From Valencia hispanica (Eukaryota; Chordata; Actinopteri; Cyprinodontiformes; Valenciidae), in NCBI GenBank assembly GCA_963556495.2, contig OY747702.1, positions 14,846,903 through 14,910,902 on the forward strand: a stretch of 64,000 nt of DNA, read 5' to 3'. Positions 20,886 to 31,604 of this stretch are shown here, piece after piece (the first letter of the stretch is position 1; each line of letters starts with the position of its first letter). Both the position numbers and the translations under genes were made by a program. Below the pieces are notes generated by a model, which did no database searches, was not told where the DNA came from, and saw only the letters and a list, made by a program, of their open reading frames with translations.

Positions 20886-21480
20886 CCGTCGATGTTTGTG
20901 GGTATAGCTTAACAAAATCTAAGAAATTCTTCCAGCAAGCATGATAGTTTTGCAGAGTTTTGCAGGGTACTTACGCTAAGAGGATTTTTAAGCTTAATGG
21001 TAGGAATGAAATGGAAATATTCAGAATGACTCAAAAGTTATGTCATATTCACATGTATCTGATAAATGCTTTTATTTTTAACCTGTAGACAGAAAATAGA
21101 GCGTATGGTTTGATGATAAGTTACCGGCAGTGGGAGGGAAATATGGTAGGACAGATGGAAAACAGGGCGCAGAAAGAAGCTGCATTCTGTCTCAACAGCC
21201 CATATTGGATCACTGTGATCCCAGTTTGGCTCTGATTGATGGGATAATTATAAATATGGCTTAGAGATATTTTCATAAGGCAGCTTCAGTTATATTCAGC
21301 CAAACACGTTCCACTGATCACGGGACACTTTGCTCCACAAAAAGCAAATGTGTCGCAGCTACATTGTCAATGCAAAACCAAACCAAACCGTGTTACCATA
21401 AAGGTTAGACTTTGGAAGAAATCTTGACCACACTCGTACTTCATGGAGTGAACTGTCAAAATATAAAAGGTATTGAAAAA
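20886..21480. other. No gene or known repeat recognised
   Basis: AT-rich sequence with nothing I can assign. Confidence 0.5.
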
Positions 21481-21540
21481 ATTGTTCCTGTTTATATGCA
21501 ACCATGCTTGACAAAGTGGTTGCATATAAACAGGAACAAT
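21481..21540. repeat. Perfect 24-bp hairpin with 12-nt loop
   Basis: 21481-21504 (ATTGTTCCTGTTTATATGCA plus ACCA) is the exact reverse complement of 21517-21540. Immediately downstream, parts of the right arm are repeated directly (TAAACAGGAACAATTGGTTG and GGAACAATTGGTTGGA up to about 21586). The pattern of exact inversion followed by short direct duplications suggests a replication template-switch event. Confidence 0.9.
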
Positions 21541-21590
21541 TGGTTGTTATAAACAGGAACAATTGGTTGGAACAATTGGTTGGAGAGTGG
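21541..21590 (+). repeat. Short direct duplications of the hairpin arm
   Basis: AACAGGAACAATTGGTTG occurs at about 21529 and 21552, and GGAACAATTGGTTGG again at about 21569. These are three overlapping partial copies within 60 bp, adjoining the hairpin. Confidence 0.8.
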
Positions 21591-21879
21591 TTGTGTACAT
21601 TCAGTTTGCATTTCTGCAGTTAGTGTGCAGGATGTTAGAAACACTTTAACACTGTTTGGCATTTCCACAATGACGGGCGTTTCACTGAGACACTTGATGT
21701 CAAAACATGGATGGATGCCGCACCTTGTTGGCTTGTCTGTTTTCATGCACTGTCATCACGTGAAGCTCTGAATTTTTTTTTTAATGCTTGTTTGGCTTTG
21801 AGAAACTAAATCCAAGAGCTTATAATGAAATTAACTGACTAAACATCACAGGCCATGACAGAGATCCATATCCAGCCGC

Positions 21880-22080
21880 TTTTTTAGAGTGGAACCAGTG
21901 TTCTCAGAGGGATGAAGATCTGGGGAGTTTCTTGACCACAGCTCCAAAATTTCCTAGCTCTGATCAGAAAGTCACTTCATGACACACATCATGATGGAAC
22001 ACACACAGATAATCGCCAAGTTGAGTCTAAATTGTTGGAGAAGATGCTCTTTCAGGATGTGTTAAACCCACTTTTTAACC
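21880..22080 (-). pseudogene. Probable Tc1-like transposase relic
   Basis: The plus strand reads GATCTGGGGAGTTTCTTGAC, CTCCAAAATTTC, CAGAAAGTCACTT and TGATGGAACAC in the same order and spacing as the reverse complement of the 8806-type transposase from the NSPDFNPIEN region back to the QHDGAPCH region. Divergence is high. No ends are visible. Confidence 0.4.
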
Positions 22081-22314
22081 ACTGCTGTGTTCCACATTTC
22101 GCAATTAATAATCTTCGTCTTCTGTCCATGCTTGTATCTCCTGAAATATTTCATCTAGTCTGTTTCTGAAGATTGTCTTGAAGAGAAGTAGCTTCCTTAC
22201 TGCTTTTCTTAGCAGAAGACCTTTGTCTGAAAGGTTTTGCTTTAAACTGAAGGAAGATTTAGTAATGGCAGCAAAGTTTTTAATGTGTAGTGGACACTGC
22301 TAATACATCCCAAG

Positions 22315-22907
22315 CAAGGCCGGATTATCCAATGGGCATTATGTGCACAGGCCCAGGGGCCCACGCCCACTGGGGGGCCCACATGAGCAGTTTAAGGAAG
22401 AAAAAAAATAGTCCTCATATTTCAAATATGGCAGAGAATGGTGCTGGTGGAGATGACCAATAAGATCCACACCATTTTTTTTTACCCTAACAAAGTTGCA
22501 TAGTCCCTAAGGCGCAGTTGTGGAAACCATGGTAACATGCCACACCCCTGCCCTAGCAAGTAGCGCTCCGCTGACCGTCACCGGACAGTAGGAGTAGTTC
22601 TAAGAGAATCGAAAATGAGCGAAAAAAGGCGGTTTCTATAAATGAAAGAGAGAAAGATGAGAAGAAGACGTGTTTATTAGGAAGTCTGTCATCTACTGAA
22701 ACGTTTTGTGTAAAACCTAAGGAGGAAAATCAGGAAAAAGAAGACATCGTGGATGATGGTGAGCCAATGAACCTGTTCGGAGGGGACTGCATTAGCTACA
22801 CAACACAACATGAGGTTAGCTGTAGCAGCTCAGACTGGGTTTATCCGGCGAGGGGGCCCTTTGAAAATTTTGTGCCCAGGGGCCTCCGCTAACATAATCC
22901 GGCCCTG
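22315..22907 (+). mobile_element. Non-autonomous hAT transposon with exact 8-bp target duplication
   Basis: The left terminus CAAGGCCGGATTATC is mirrored by CATAATCCGGCCCTG on the right. An exact 8-bp ATCCCAAG flanks both ends (22307-22314, 22908-22915), the hAT signature. Length is 593 bp. Inside, near 22614, a frame opens MSEKRRFL and after one stop continues as a charged segment (KPKEENQEKEDIVDDGEP), resembling the N-terminal leader of ZMYM-type hAT transposases. Most of the transposase is deleted, so it depends on a partner in trans. Confidence 0.88.
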
Positions 22908-22915
22908 ATCCCAAG

Positions 22916-23399
22916 GCCTTCCTACCTCTCCCCTTTAAATTCTTGATACTCCAAAAACAGTTCATTTAGGTGTTATATCCTCAGCCCTATTATTATTTGA
23001 TGTGAGGGAATTTTAGTGCCAATTGTTGATAGCTGCAGGCTTCTCTTTTAAGATAACGTTCATTTTCCAAGACGTCAGTCATAGCGCCAAAAAGGATTTC
23101 AGTTGGACTATTTTACAACTTTGCTTGTGATCATGATGACCACACTGACATATCATACACTTTTTTTGTAGAACTGCACCGCTCAACATGGCAGCATGTC
23201 TGTTGCTTTCATTCTGATTTATTTTAAAAATGTAAAATCTTTTTTCTCTCTTTCTGGCAGAAACGTTGCTCTTTTTGTTTTAGCCTATTATTCCCTTTCC
23301 AATCGGATGCCATGCAGCTATAAGGATTTATACTGATATGTCTTACTTTTGGTCATTTGTTATGTGGCATAACCATAGCAACACTGTGGTTTTTAAAAT
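22916..23399. other. No gene or known repeat recognised
   Basis: Ordinary sequence with nothing I can assign. Confidence 0.5.
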
Positions 23400-23545
23400 G
23401 AGGGTTGATGCACTGTGGGAGGAAGCTGGAGGACCCCTGCATGCATAGGGAGGAAATTCAAGCTCCATGCAGAAAGATCCTGGGCCAGGATTTAAACCCA
23501 GGATATTCTTAATTAAGACAAAAGTTCTGAGAACTGTGCCCCCGT
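23400..23545 (-). mobile_element. SINE-like dispersed repeat, minus orientation
   Basis: The reverse complement reads ATCCTGGGTTTAAATCCTGG, CCCAGGATCTTTCTGCATGG, then TTTCCTCCCTATGCATGCAG and CCAGCTTCCTCCCACAGTGC. This is the same order as the 8131 and 15505 copies. The tRNA-like 5' part survives only in part. Confidence 0.65.
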
Positions 23546-25484
23546 GCCGTTTAAATAATTTCTATATTTACCTTACAGGCTAATGTAAAAAAAAAAAATG
23601 AATGTGACTCTAATGTACGTTATCAACCAGCAGGAGATCCCTCTGACCCAAAGATCAAAACTAAAGAAAAACGATAAAATGATATAATGTTTTTAGATAA
23701 AACATACAGTTTAAATCCATTATGTGGAAAATGCATTATAGCTGAGATTTGAGCTTGCATAACTCCTTTATTTCTCCTAAATCCACAAAATGATTTGAGT
23801 ACAATGTAAAATAAAATCATATGCTCTGGTTTCAGTATATGAGTACAAAATGGTCCTAGACAGAAATAAAAAGTTCTTATGTTGGTACTAAAAAGAGTAC
23901 TTGTTGCAGTTTTCTTCATATTGGTAAATACTTTGCTAAGTATTGGTAAGTACTTTGCCAACATGTTTCCTATAGGCGCTGGTACTGGACTGTTTTCATG
24001 AAAGACTTGATGACATACAGTTCAATTTTCCTTTCTTCCCTTCATCTATCACCAACTTTTAAAAAGAACAGCAGCCATATTGGATTTTAAGGTTAGGGTT
24101 GCTAAAAGAAAACCCTCCATCCTTCAGACATCAGGAGACCTTTCTGTTGATCCATTCAGTTTTGAATTTAGAAATTTGGACGGAGTAAAATGGGACTCAT
24201 ATTCTTCAACCAAACACTATTTTTGACAAAGAAACTGGTGGTTGAGCTACTATTCTAAAATGTCTGTCAGTGTGGTGGTTCTTGGAAAACATAGAAGTTA
24301 CTGAGCTTGTACTTGTCACAAAGAGTTTTAGAACCCTTACTCTATAACCAATTGTCACAAAAAAAACACAGAATTCACTCCCAAAAGCTTTGTCCGTGCG
24401 TGACTGTGTATAAACAAGTTCTGTTTGCAGGATACAGAACGAAAAAAAAGATTTCAACAGCTCGTTTGTCTTTCACACAAACAAGCATAACTAATAACCA
24501 TTTAAAAGTTATCCTTATTTGTCTCCAACAAATACTGTGCTCGCTTGTATGGAACATGACTGGGTGTATCGCTAACTGTTAGACGGGCGAAGGTGCGAGC
24601 CACACGGCGACTCTGTACAGCAACCTCTCTTCCCTGCTAAATGGTTCTGTTTAACAGCGCAATAGTGAGGAAATGGGGTTCTGCTGAGAGCAATTAGATC
24701 ATTCACTGAACAGGTGGTGCTCCATTCATTAGCACATTCCCATGCAGAGCGACACTAAGTGTTACTGTGTGGATGCAGTCATGTAATAGTGTTTCTGTCC
24801 TGCAACCATTTAGTTCTACATTGCAACTCTTGTTTCTGCAGTTTCGTTTTTTTTTTGTAATTTGTAATTTATTTGTGTATTTACTTGATAGCATTACCGC
24901 ATGTTTATACACCAGTTAGCAACCCCTGCTCTGTTTCGACTGTGCAAAAAACTTGTGCATATTTGTTACTAATTTATTATTTAGTGTCCCTTTTGCACCA
25001 GCATGGGGAAACCCCAGGAGACTTGTCTCCTGCGTGTTAAATGGAAAGCAGCTGCCTCCGCTAATGCCATCCGCTTAGTATTAATAACCATGAGAAGCTC
25101 ATCAAACGTCACGTTTACATAAATTCTAAGCTGCAGTCAGTTTGAATTGATCAGTCAGGTTGATGTTGGCACACCAGCAACACAGTTTCTTCACTCATTA
25201 ATCGGGAAGCAGCAGTTGAACATGCAATAATTAACAGAAATAAAATGCAAGCTTTTCAAATGTGGAACTTCTGGGATAAGAGGATACGCGTTAATCGCTG
25301 CCGGAGACGACCTCTGAGGGCTTTAAAGAAAAGTTGTTTACATACTAAACTTTAAATCACACATAATTTACACTTGTAAAGGGAAATTGTCGCAATGGAT
25401 TCTATTTAAGGATCTCAGAAGGGTATGAATATGAATGCATGTTTGCAGATGTTTCTTTTGGAAAAACAAACAAAAAAACATGTA
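23546..25484. other. No gene recognised; possibly conserved non-coding stretch at 24930-25200
   Basis: Chiefly AT-rich sequence. The part from about 24930 to 25200 is higher in complexity, with homeodomain-like TAATTA/ATTAAT and CAGCTG motifs and no repeat signature, as in many developmental-gene non-coding elements. That is an impression from composition only. Confidence 0.3.
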
Positions 25485-25570
25485 TCTTTTTTCTTTATCT
25501 TTACAATTATGGGGTGCTTTATGTTGGTCTGTTACACAAACATCCAATAAAACCTACTTTTTTATTATAA
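25485..25570 (+). mobile_element. Possible Tc1-like 3' untranslated relic
   Basis: ACAATTATGGGGTGCTTTAT, TTGGTCTGTTACACAAACAT and CCAATAAAACCTAC follow the order of the Tc1 block (ACAATTATG, TTGGTCTATCACATAAAATC, CCAATAAAATAC). It is short and diverged. Confidence 0.4.
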
Positions 25571-25603
25571 TTTGAGAAAATGTGAGAAAGCTCAAGCAGT
25601 ATG

Positions 25604-25605
<2 letters not shown>

Positions 25606-25647
<42 letters not shown>
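25606..25647 (+). repeat. (TAA)n microsatellite
   Basis: About 14 uninterrupted TAA units followed by two imperfect ones. Confidence 0.95.
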
Positions 25648-26217
25648 TAATAATAATTGAACAGTTAAATTCAAAATTTATAAAATCTGTTGTTGCAGTT
25701 ATTTTGTAGTAAATATGAATATAAAATAAAAACAATATGAATGATTCTGCTCATAAATACTTTCTAATATCACCTAACTCCCATTTGCAGTGTTTTTGGC
25801 TAATGCGGATCAGAGGCTGTTGCTGATATAAGCTTTTATGAATTAAGCTGGTGGATATTAGGACGTGGATTTGCACGGATATCCACGCACATACCATGAT
25901 TTGTTTTGCTAGAGGGTCTCTCTGCTCTGTGGTGCTTTACAGAATTTCACAGTTAAAAAGAGGGAGGATCAAATTTTTTCCAGAATATACACATTTTTTA
26001 CTGTCATAGTGACATGGCACTAGCTTGTTTGCTGGCTGTGGAAATTCAAATTGGTTCTTTGGTGTGTTCCTAATGGACCAGTTAAAAAACTGTCTTCAGT
26101 ACCATCTCTGTTTTAAATTTGGCTTTACTTTGGTGGATAAACCCTAAAACAGTGTTTGAATCCTGTTATTGAATATTTTACCCAATTTAATCCTCTTGTT
26201 TGACCACAGTTCAGAGC
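25648..26217. other. No gene or known repeat recognised
   Basis: AT-rich sequence with nothing I can assign. Confidence 0.5.
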
Positions 26218-26432
26218 AATGGTCTCCACTCCTGGTCCTCGAGATCTACTGTCCTGCAGGTTTTAGATGCATCCATGCTCCAACACAGATGCTTAAATTA
26301 CTTCTCCGCCATGCCATCAAGTTTGGCAAAGACCTGGTAGCAAGCTATTTATTTAATTCAGCTGTGTGGGAGCAGAAATACATCTAAAACCTGCAGGACA
26401 GTAGATCTTGACGACCAGGGTTGGAGTCCACT
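26218..26432. mobile_element. MITE with ~48-bp inverted termini
   Basis: The left end AATGGTCTCCACTCCTGGTC continues through CGAGATCTACTGTCCTGCAG and GTTTTAGATG. The right end is its reverse complement (CATCTAAAACCTGCAGGACA, GTAGATCTTGACGACCAGGG, TTGGAGTCCACTG) with about five mismatches. The ~110-bp middle is non-coding. This is a common teleost element. Target duplications were not resolved. Confidence 0.75.
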
Positions 26433-26483
26433 GGTCTAGAGTAAATAAAATCCCTCTGTTGCCTCAGCTCTGAGTTGTTCTTA

Positions 26484-26940
26484 GTGCCTCCTCCAGGAGG
26501 TCATGCTTTTGTTGCCGTCTGTCTGTTTGTCTGTGTGTCTGTCTGGAACCAACATAACTCCAAAAGTTATGGATGGATTCCGATGAAATTTTCAGGAAAT
26601 GTCCACAATGGGACAATGAACAACTGATAGTTTTGCCGTTGATCCGACATAAAGTGCAGATGCACCCACCGACCAGCGGTGCTAACCTCCACTCCTCTTA
26701 CGCCTCAGAGAGCTCAGACACGGCTGACCTCCGCAGCTGCCCCACTACAGTTGGAGCATATGCACAGCAAATTAATCACGCATGTGCAAATCTCCTCTCT
26801 CTGCTGGAAGAGCACAGCGACAGCACAAACACAGCCATGCATCTCATTAACAGACATTTTATTGGAAAAGTACCAAAAGTTAGAATTGGATAATAACATG
26901 GAGATGGGGGAGGTCTGCGCTCTCTGGGTGCTTTTCTTGT
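26484..26940 (+). mobile_element. Dispersed repeat with GGAGGTCATG start, superfamily uncertain
   Basis: Opens GCCTCCTCCAGGAGGTCATG, followed by a CTGTCTGT-rich stretch and the block AACTCCAAAAGTTATGGATG, GATTCCGATGAAATTTTCAG, GAAATGTCCACAATGGGACA. It closes with GGAGGTCTGCGCTCTCTGGG. I recall this arrangement as a common interspersed element whose two ends carry these signatures. It has no coding capacity, and the classification is left open. Confidence 0.5.
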
Positions 26941-27057
26941 TGGAGACTTTTGTTCATCATTCTTTTGGTTCAGGCATCAAGGCACTTTTTTGGGTGGTTA
27001 TTCCCATTGTTTCTGGATGCTGGTTCTTACTTTTTTACTTTTGGACAGTATTCAAAT

Positions 27058-27386
27058 TCAATTCAATTCAAAAATACTTTATTGATCCCATAGGGAAATT
27101 AAGTGTTGGTATAGCTCATATAATCAATTCTTTAAGGAGTTGTTGTAGATAATGATGGCTGTGGGCAGGAAGGATTTCCTGTAGCGGTCTGTATTGCAGC
27201 GAAACTGAAGAAGCCTCCGACTGAAGATGCTCTGTTGTTGTGTGACTGTCTCATGAAGAGGATGCTCAGGGTTGTCCATAATTTTTTTGATTTTATGAAG
27301 AATCCTTCTTTGCATTATCATCTCCAGATTTTCCACAGTTGTCCCAAGAACAGAACCAGCCTTCTTTATCAGTATTAGTATCCACA
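27058..27386 (-). mobile_element. LINE C-terminal and 3' fragment (jockey/Rex-like)
   Basis: The minus strand encodes LIKKAGSVLGTTVENLEMIM, then KIMDNPEHPLHETVTQQQSI, then RLLQFRCNTDRYRKSFLPTA. This is the C-terminal block typical of a fish non-LTR polymerase family (KxAGSVLG ... MDNxxHPL ... RxRxSFxPxA). The 3' end is at the left, with TTGATCCC-type untranslated sequence and (TTCAA)n units at 27058-27075. Homologous fragments lie at 43690 (+), 46380 (-) and 47830 (-). Confidence 0.75.
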
Positions 27387-27396
27387 AAGCTCAGAT

Positions 27397-27580
27397 AATA
27401 CCTGAGCTACAACCCCAAATCCCAGAAGAGTTAAAGAGGAGGTTACATGGATGCAGAGCAGGACCAAAGATGAGAGAAAGAAGCAAGAAGTTCAAACAAT
27501 CTCTTCCATCAGTCTTATCCCCGATTCAACTGTCTCTCTGTCCGGCTTTCTAACGTTATGGCTGGAGAGAGATGTAAAGA
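27397..27580 (+). mobile_element. LINE N-terminal fragment in opposite orientation
   Basis: The plus strand reads PEELKRRLHGCRAGPKM-like sequence, then KKFKQSLPSV. This is the short basic leader that precedes the endonuclease of jockey/Rex-like fish LINEs (RxxGxRAGxK ... PSLPSVxxxNVxSL). Stops follow. It abuts the minus-strand 3' fragment, so the two could be one 5'-inverted insertion. Confidence 0.5.
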
Positions 27581-29424
27581 CGAGCAGCAAAAGCAAATGA
27601 GGTGGATTAGCAGTGCCTGCTAAGTACTAATGTCATCCAGGACATGCTAGAAATATTAAAAACATGTTGATACTGTAAATGCTATCTTTAAACCAATCAT
27701 CAGAGTAGATTCTGATTACAAACATTAATTAGCCACATTTGGTCATGAATGACAACTTGACTGAAGGAGAGTGTGCAGCCTACACTCAGCCACAGAAACA
27801 CCAGACATGTGCCAGCTGCTGACCTTTGGGTCAGGTCTAGTGACTTAGACATTTGTTGGTGTTGTAACAGAAGTATAAATGTCAAAAGAGTAACAGATTA
27901 TGCCCAAATCTGTCAGCTAGTTCAGATGTAATAAGAACACAGAAGGTATAAAACAACCCTAGAACTAACAGAGGAGGTGGGGCCTTTTGTGGAGTCTCTT
28001 GATTAATTATGTTTTACTAGCATAATTTAGTTGTGTGTGTATAACAGTGATAAGACAGATAAGCTAAAAACTAAAAGGGAAAAAAACTAAATCAATAAGA
28101 AAATGTGGTGGCAAAAGATAGCCGTAAGACAATGTGTCAAGTAATTTATATTGGTTATTTATTATAAGCTAACAATATTGCTCATAATTGACCTTGTATT
28201 ATAAACAAAAAAGGAATAAACATATTTTCCGACTATTTTCCTTTACATTACTTCATTCAGCTATGTGAGAGGAAGGGTAACCAAATGGTTGAAGCCCGAG
28301 CCGAAAGTAGCTGGATACATAAATCACCTAATAACTACCTGATTTAAATGAAACATTAAACTGCGTGAAGGACAAAAGTCATGTCAAGACAAGGCTTTCT
28401 CAAAGGCAAAAAGGGGAAAATTCCTGGAATAGATCATGCGGAAAACATTAAACTTAAGGGCGTGGCAAGTTTTGATGTATAGGAATCCCAGTTACCCCAT
28501 GGGTTTTATGATCTGCTTAAAAGGCGAAAACAAATGGTCCAAATGTTCTCACTCCATTCGTCTTTGAACTATCCACACACTTTTACACCACAGTCACACT
28601 AGACCTTGAAACCACCTATATAATCAAACTAACAGCTAGTCCCTGTTACCTGCTCACTCACCAGCTTGCTGTCAGCCCTTTCAACCAAAATGAAGAGTTT
28701 GATTCACTGAGAAACATGATCAGCGATGCCCTACAAGGCAGCTGGAGCTGCCACTCCTGCTCTGTAATGTCTGGAATTCACAGAGAAGGCTGTGATAAAG
28801 CGGTTGCAACCCTGAAGGTGCTACTTGCTATGTTGATGATGGATGTCAGTGAGAGTGGCAAGGCTCGTTCAACTTGAGTCGAACGCAAAACGAAACGCGG
28901 TGGAAGTAAAAGGCAGCTTACTAAACCTTGAAGTGAATGGGTTCCAGCAGAAATAGGTGATGTTGATAGCTGGTCCTCTAAGTCAGTAAGAAGGCAATAA
29001 AGTGTGAATGTGATCCTTCACCATTGGGCTCTCATAAAAGATGTAATAGGTTCATCTGTCCTTGTGTTCAGAAGGTAGTTAAAAGCATGGTGTTATGAGA
29101 TGGATACATGTCAACAGACTATTTGCTATGGTGCAGCAGCATTGACATGAAAGGAAGTACAATTAATTTAAATGTAAGTTCAGCACCACATAACCACCAC
29201 CACATATCTTGTGGAAAAATGGCCATGACTGTTATAACCTCATCATACTATCGCTTTCTTAGGAGTAGGAAGACACAGCGCTTTAGACCAACATTGCTCC
29301 AGTATCACCTGCATTCTTATGCATCTGATCCTGTAGCATAAGCAATTTCATCTCCACCTAAACCAGAGTACTACAAAATTCAACAATATTTTCTGACATA
29401 AGCATTGCAACACATAGGCCATAT
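27581..29424. other. No gene or known repeat recognised
   Basis: AT-rich sequence. I looked for splice-bounded coding segments and transposon termini and saw none. Confidence 0.5.
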
Positions 29425-29745
29425 ATAGGTTCTGCTGGAGGTTTCTTGCTGTTATGAGAGGGTTTTTCTTCTCCACTGTAGCTACGTGCTTGTTCAGTAT
29501 GTGGGATTACTGTGAAGTCAACGACACAAAGCTGGCTGTCACTATATGTTCGTCCAGGAGGAGTGAATGCATCAAGTCAATGACTCGACGCAATCTGCTG
29601 GGATTCCTTAAATAGAAACTTTTTAACTCAATGGAAGGCATGTACAATTGAACTGACATGACTTTTCTTGTAAAGTGCCTTGAGATGACATCTGTTATGA
29701 AATGGCACTATATAAATAAACTGGATTGAATTGAATATACTACAC
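29425..29745 (+). mobile_element. Non-LTR element 3' end (GTGCCTTGAGATGA family)
   Basis: Contains GGAGGTTTCTTGCTGTTATG, GACGCAATCTGCTGGGATTC, AAAGTGCCTTGAGATGACAT and GGCACTATATAAATAAACTG, with a terminal ATTGAATTGAA tail. It matches 58573-58862 along its whole length and 17095-17225 at the 3' end. It is 3'-anchored and non-coding. Confidence 0.75.
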
Positions 29746-30061
29746 ATGTGCACCACTCAAAGGTATCTATGCAAGTACAACTCAAATTAATGTCATGCTA
29801 TGCAGATGGTCATTGAATATTCTCTCTTCGACATGGCGAATCCTTAAAGTAGCTCCAACTAATGGCAGCCCAACCAAATATTTTTCCAACAAATGTGACA
29901 CTCATGCTCCAGCGATGAGCTATGACTTGGTGCTTCACATAATGAGCTTCTTTACTTGACGTTCAACACAACGGTATGATTTTGATGTTGGAAGCATAAG
30001 AATGACTTTTGTTGTACAATTTATCCACACACAGTTTTCTGAAATTCCACTCAATTATTGT

Positions 30062-30089
30062 ACAGTTGGTAGCACTGTTCCCTTACAGC
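30062..30089 (+). mobile_element. Fragment of the GCAGTTGGTAGCAC SINE-like repeat
   Basis: ACAGTTGGTAGCACTGTTCC and CTTACAGCAA match the first part of the 8131 copy. The fragment is cut off where a second SINE begins. Confidence 0.5.
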
Positions 30090-30262
30090 AAGGGCAGCTG
30101 TGGCTCACGAGTTTGTCTTGTTGCCCGTTCAAGCCCCAGCTTCTTCCGTCTCAATCGTTGTGTCCTTGGGCAAGACACTTCACCCTTCTTAACATCAGCC
30201 TGCCCAGGCACTATGGGTGGAAATTAGCACTTGAGCTATAACCTGGTACAATGCATCTCTCC
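30090..30262 (+). mobile_element. tRNA-like SINE
   Basis: Starts GGGCAGCTGTGGCTCACGAG and has GTTCAAGCCCCAGC as B-box-like sequence, then TGTGTCCTTGGGCAAGACAC. This copy lacks the AAAAGCGCTATATAAG tail of the 12186 copy. Confidence 0.7.
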
Positions 30263-30632
30263 ACTTGAAGTTAATGTTTATTGTACACTGTCGCTGTTTA
30301 AAGGAGTCATGACCTTTAATTTTCACTTTTCCATGAGAAAAAATTGATGTTATGATTGCCTAACGATTATACACTGCCCGGGAAGCCGATATGTAAAAGT
30401 GAAACGTTTGTTTACCCCTGGGTTCGTCAACCAGCCCACGTGCCCGCGGACTCAAATACGTGGTTTTAATTTCTGGCCGACTTGACGTTAAGTCGGCGCA
30501 GGATATACCATATATAGACATCACAGACCTACCTATGCTGCAGGAAGCCCGCCCTCCCTCTCTCCCCTCTCCCCCTCGCTCCTCTCCCCCTCATATTCAG
30601 TCGAGCGCTGCCATTACTGAAATCTAGTGATG

Positions 30633-30912
30633 GGAATTCCAGCTCTTTTTGGAGAGCCAGTTCTTTTGGCTTGGCTCACCATAAAGAGCCAGCTCTTTCG
30701 GCTCCTAAGATGTTCTGTTGCTTAAAGTGTATTTATTACCAAAATTAATGCAAAACGATGTGTACCAAATGTACCAAAACAAGCAGGGGGGAATGAAAAA
30801 ATAAAAGAAACGGCTCCCAATGACGAGCCGGCTCCAAATGACGAGCCGGCTCCCATCGTTCACTTCAAAGAGTTAGCTCTTAGAGCCGATTCGTTCGCGA
30901 CCGACACATCAC
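30633..30912 (+). mobile_element. hAT MITE nested in the Kolobok-like element
   Basis: Begins TAGTGATGGGAATTCCAGCT with several GAGCC[AG]GCTC and TTTGGCTCGGCTC-like palindromic repeats near each end, and closes GCGACCGACACATCACCG. This is the arrangement of a common fish hAT MITE with GAGCCGGCTC subterminal repeats. No clean 8-bp target duplication was found. Confidence 0.65.
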
Positions 30913-31034
30913 CGATTCGAAGTACGAACTCGACCGGGAAAGATGCAGAAAGTTTCTTCACGCAGTGAAGCATGAAGAAGACACTTATTCGTGTCAGCCT
31001 TTAATTTTAATCAGCTAAATCAGCTAAAACCATT

Positions 31035-31232
31035 TCTGCCAGAAACGTAGTGCACATGTGAGTTGCTCTGTTGTTGACTGCCAGAATCAACATGCAAATA
31101 TTTTTTCTTTTTTTTTTTACGCCGGAATCCTTTACGAATTTGGGACAATATCAGGTGAAGTTGGCATCGAAGCTCCGTTTGGAAAAAGGGGCCATTCCAA
31201 CAATCAGAGACTTGCCTGCAATTGAAACGGTA
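31035..31232 (+). pseudogene. THAP zinc-finger domain remnant
   Basis: The plus strand reads VSCSVVDCQNQH near 31051, the opening of a C2CH THAP finger (CxxxxCxN). Near 31122 it reads TPESFTNLGQY...LRLEKGAIPTI, the closing part (HFTxxxF ... LKxGAVPTIF). Between the two parts the central helix is missing and a poly-T run occurs. GAAACG followed by GTAGGG at about 31230 looks like a splice donor. The remnant probably belonged to the transposase of the autonomous parent. Confidence 0.55.
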
Positions 31233-31604
31233 GGGCTGTGTTTTTATTGCTCTGCTGTGTGTAACAAACAGCAGCTAACTGCTAATGTGGCTATTGTATG
31301 CTAGCGGGAGTAGTAGATTTGGGTTAGATATGCTGAAGCGTTACCTGCGGTGTCAACCCCCCTCCTTCCTGCTACCAATCAACGCGCCCCTCATTTGCAT
31401 TATTACAATGACCGTCCACGACAGCCAAAGTATCGCATCAGATCTCGCGAGACAATAATGCCTTCAGAAATAAGGGTCAGAGGAGCTCTGTGTTTATTTT
31501 TTTCACTTTTTTTCCACTTTTCTTTTTTAGAAGGGCCTGAAAGACTATAATAGAGCGTGGGTATCCAAGATAATACTAGGTTATGACTCCTTTAAAAAAA
31601 AAAT

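Larger units (their letters stand above)
30302..31591 (+). mobile_element. Kolobok-like DNA transposon (TTAA target), non-autonomous
   Basis: The 14-bp ends AGGAGTCATGACCT and AGGTTATGACTCCT are inverted repeats with one mismatch. Both abut TTAA (30298-30301 and 31592-31595). TTAA targets occur in piggyBac and Kolobok elements. The THAP-type zinc-finger remnant inside (31035-31232) favours Kolobok, whose proteins carry THAP domains. The element is 1290 bp, too short for a complete transposase, and contains an inserted hAT MITE. Confidence 0.65.

Noticed and set aside
31320..31550. GC-richer patch with a 66-codon frame, considered as a promoter or exon
   Set aside because: It lies inside the Kolobok-like element and has no homology I recognise; best explained as transposon interior.
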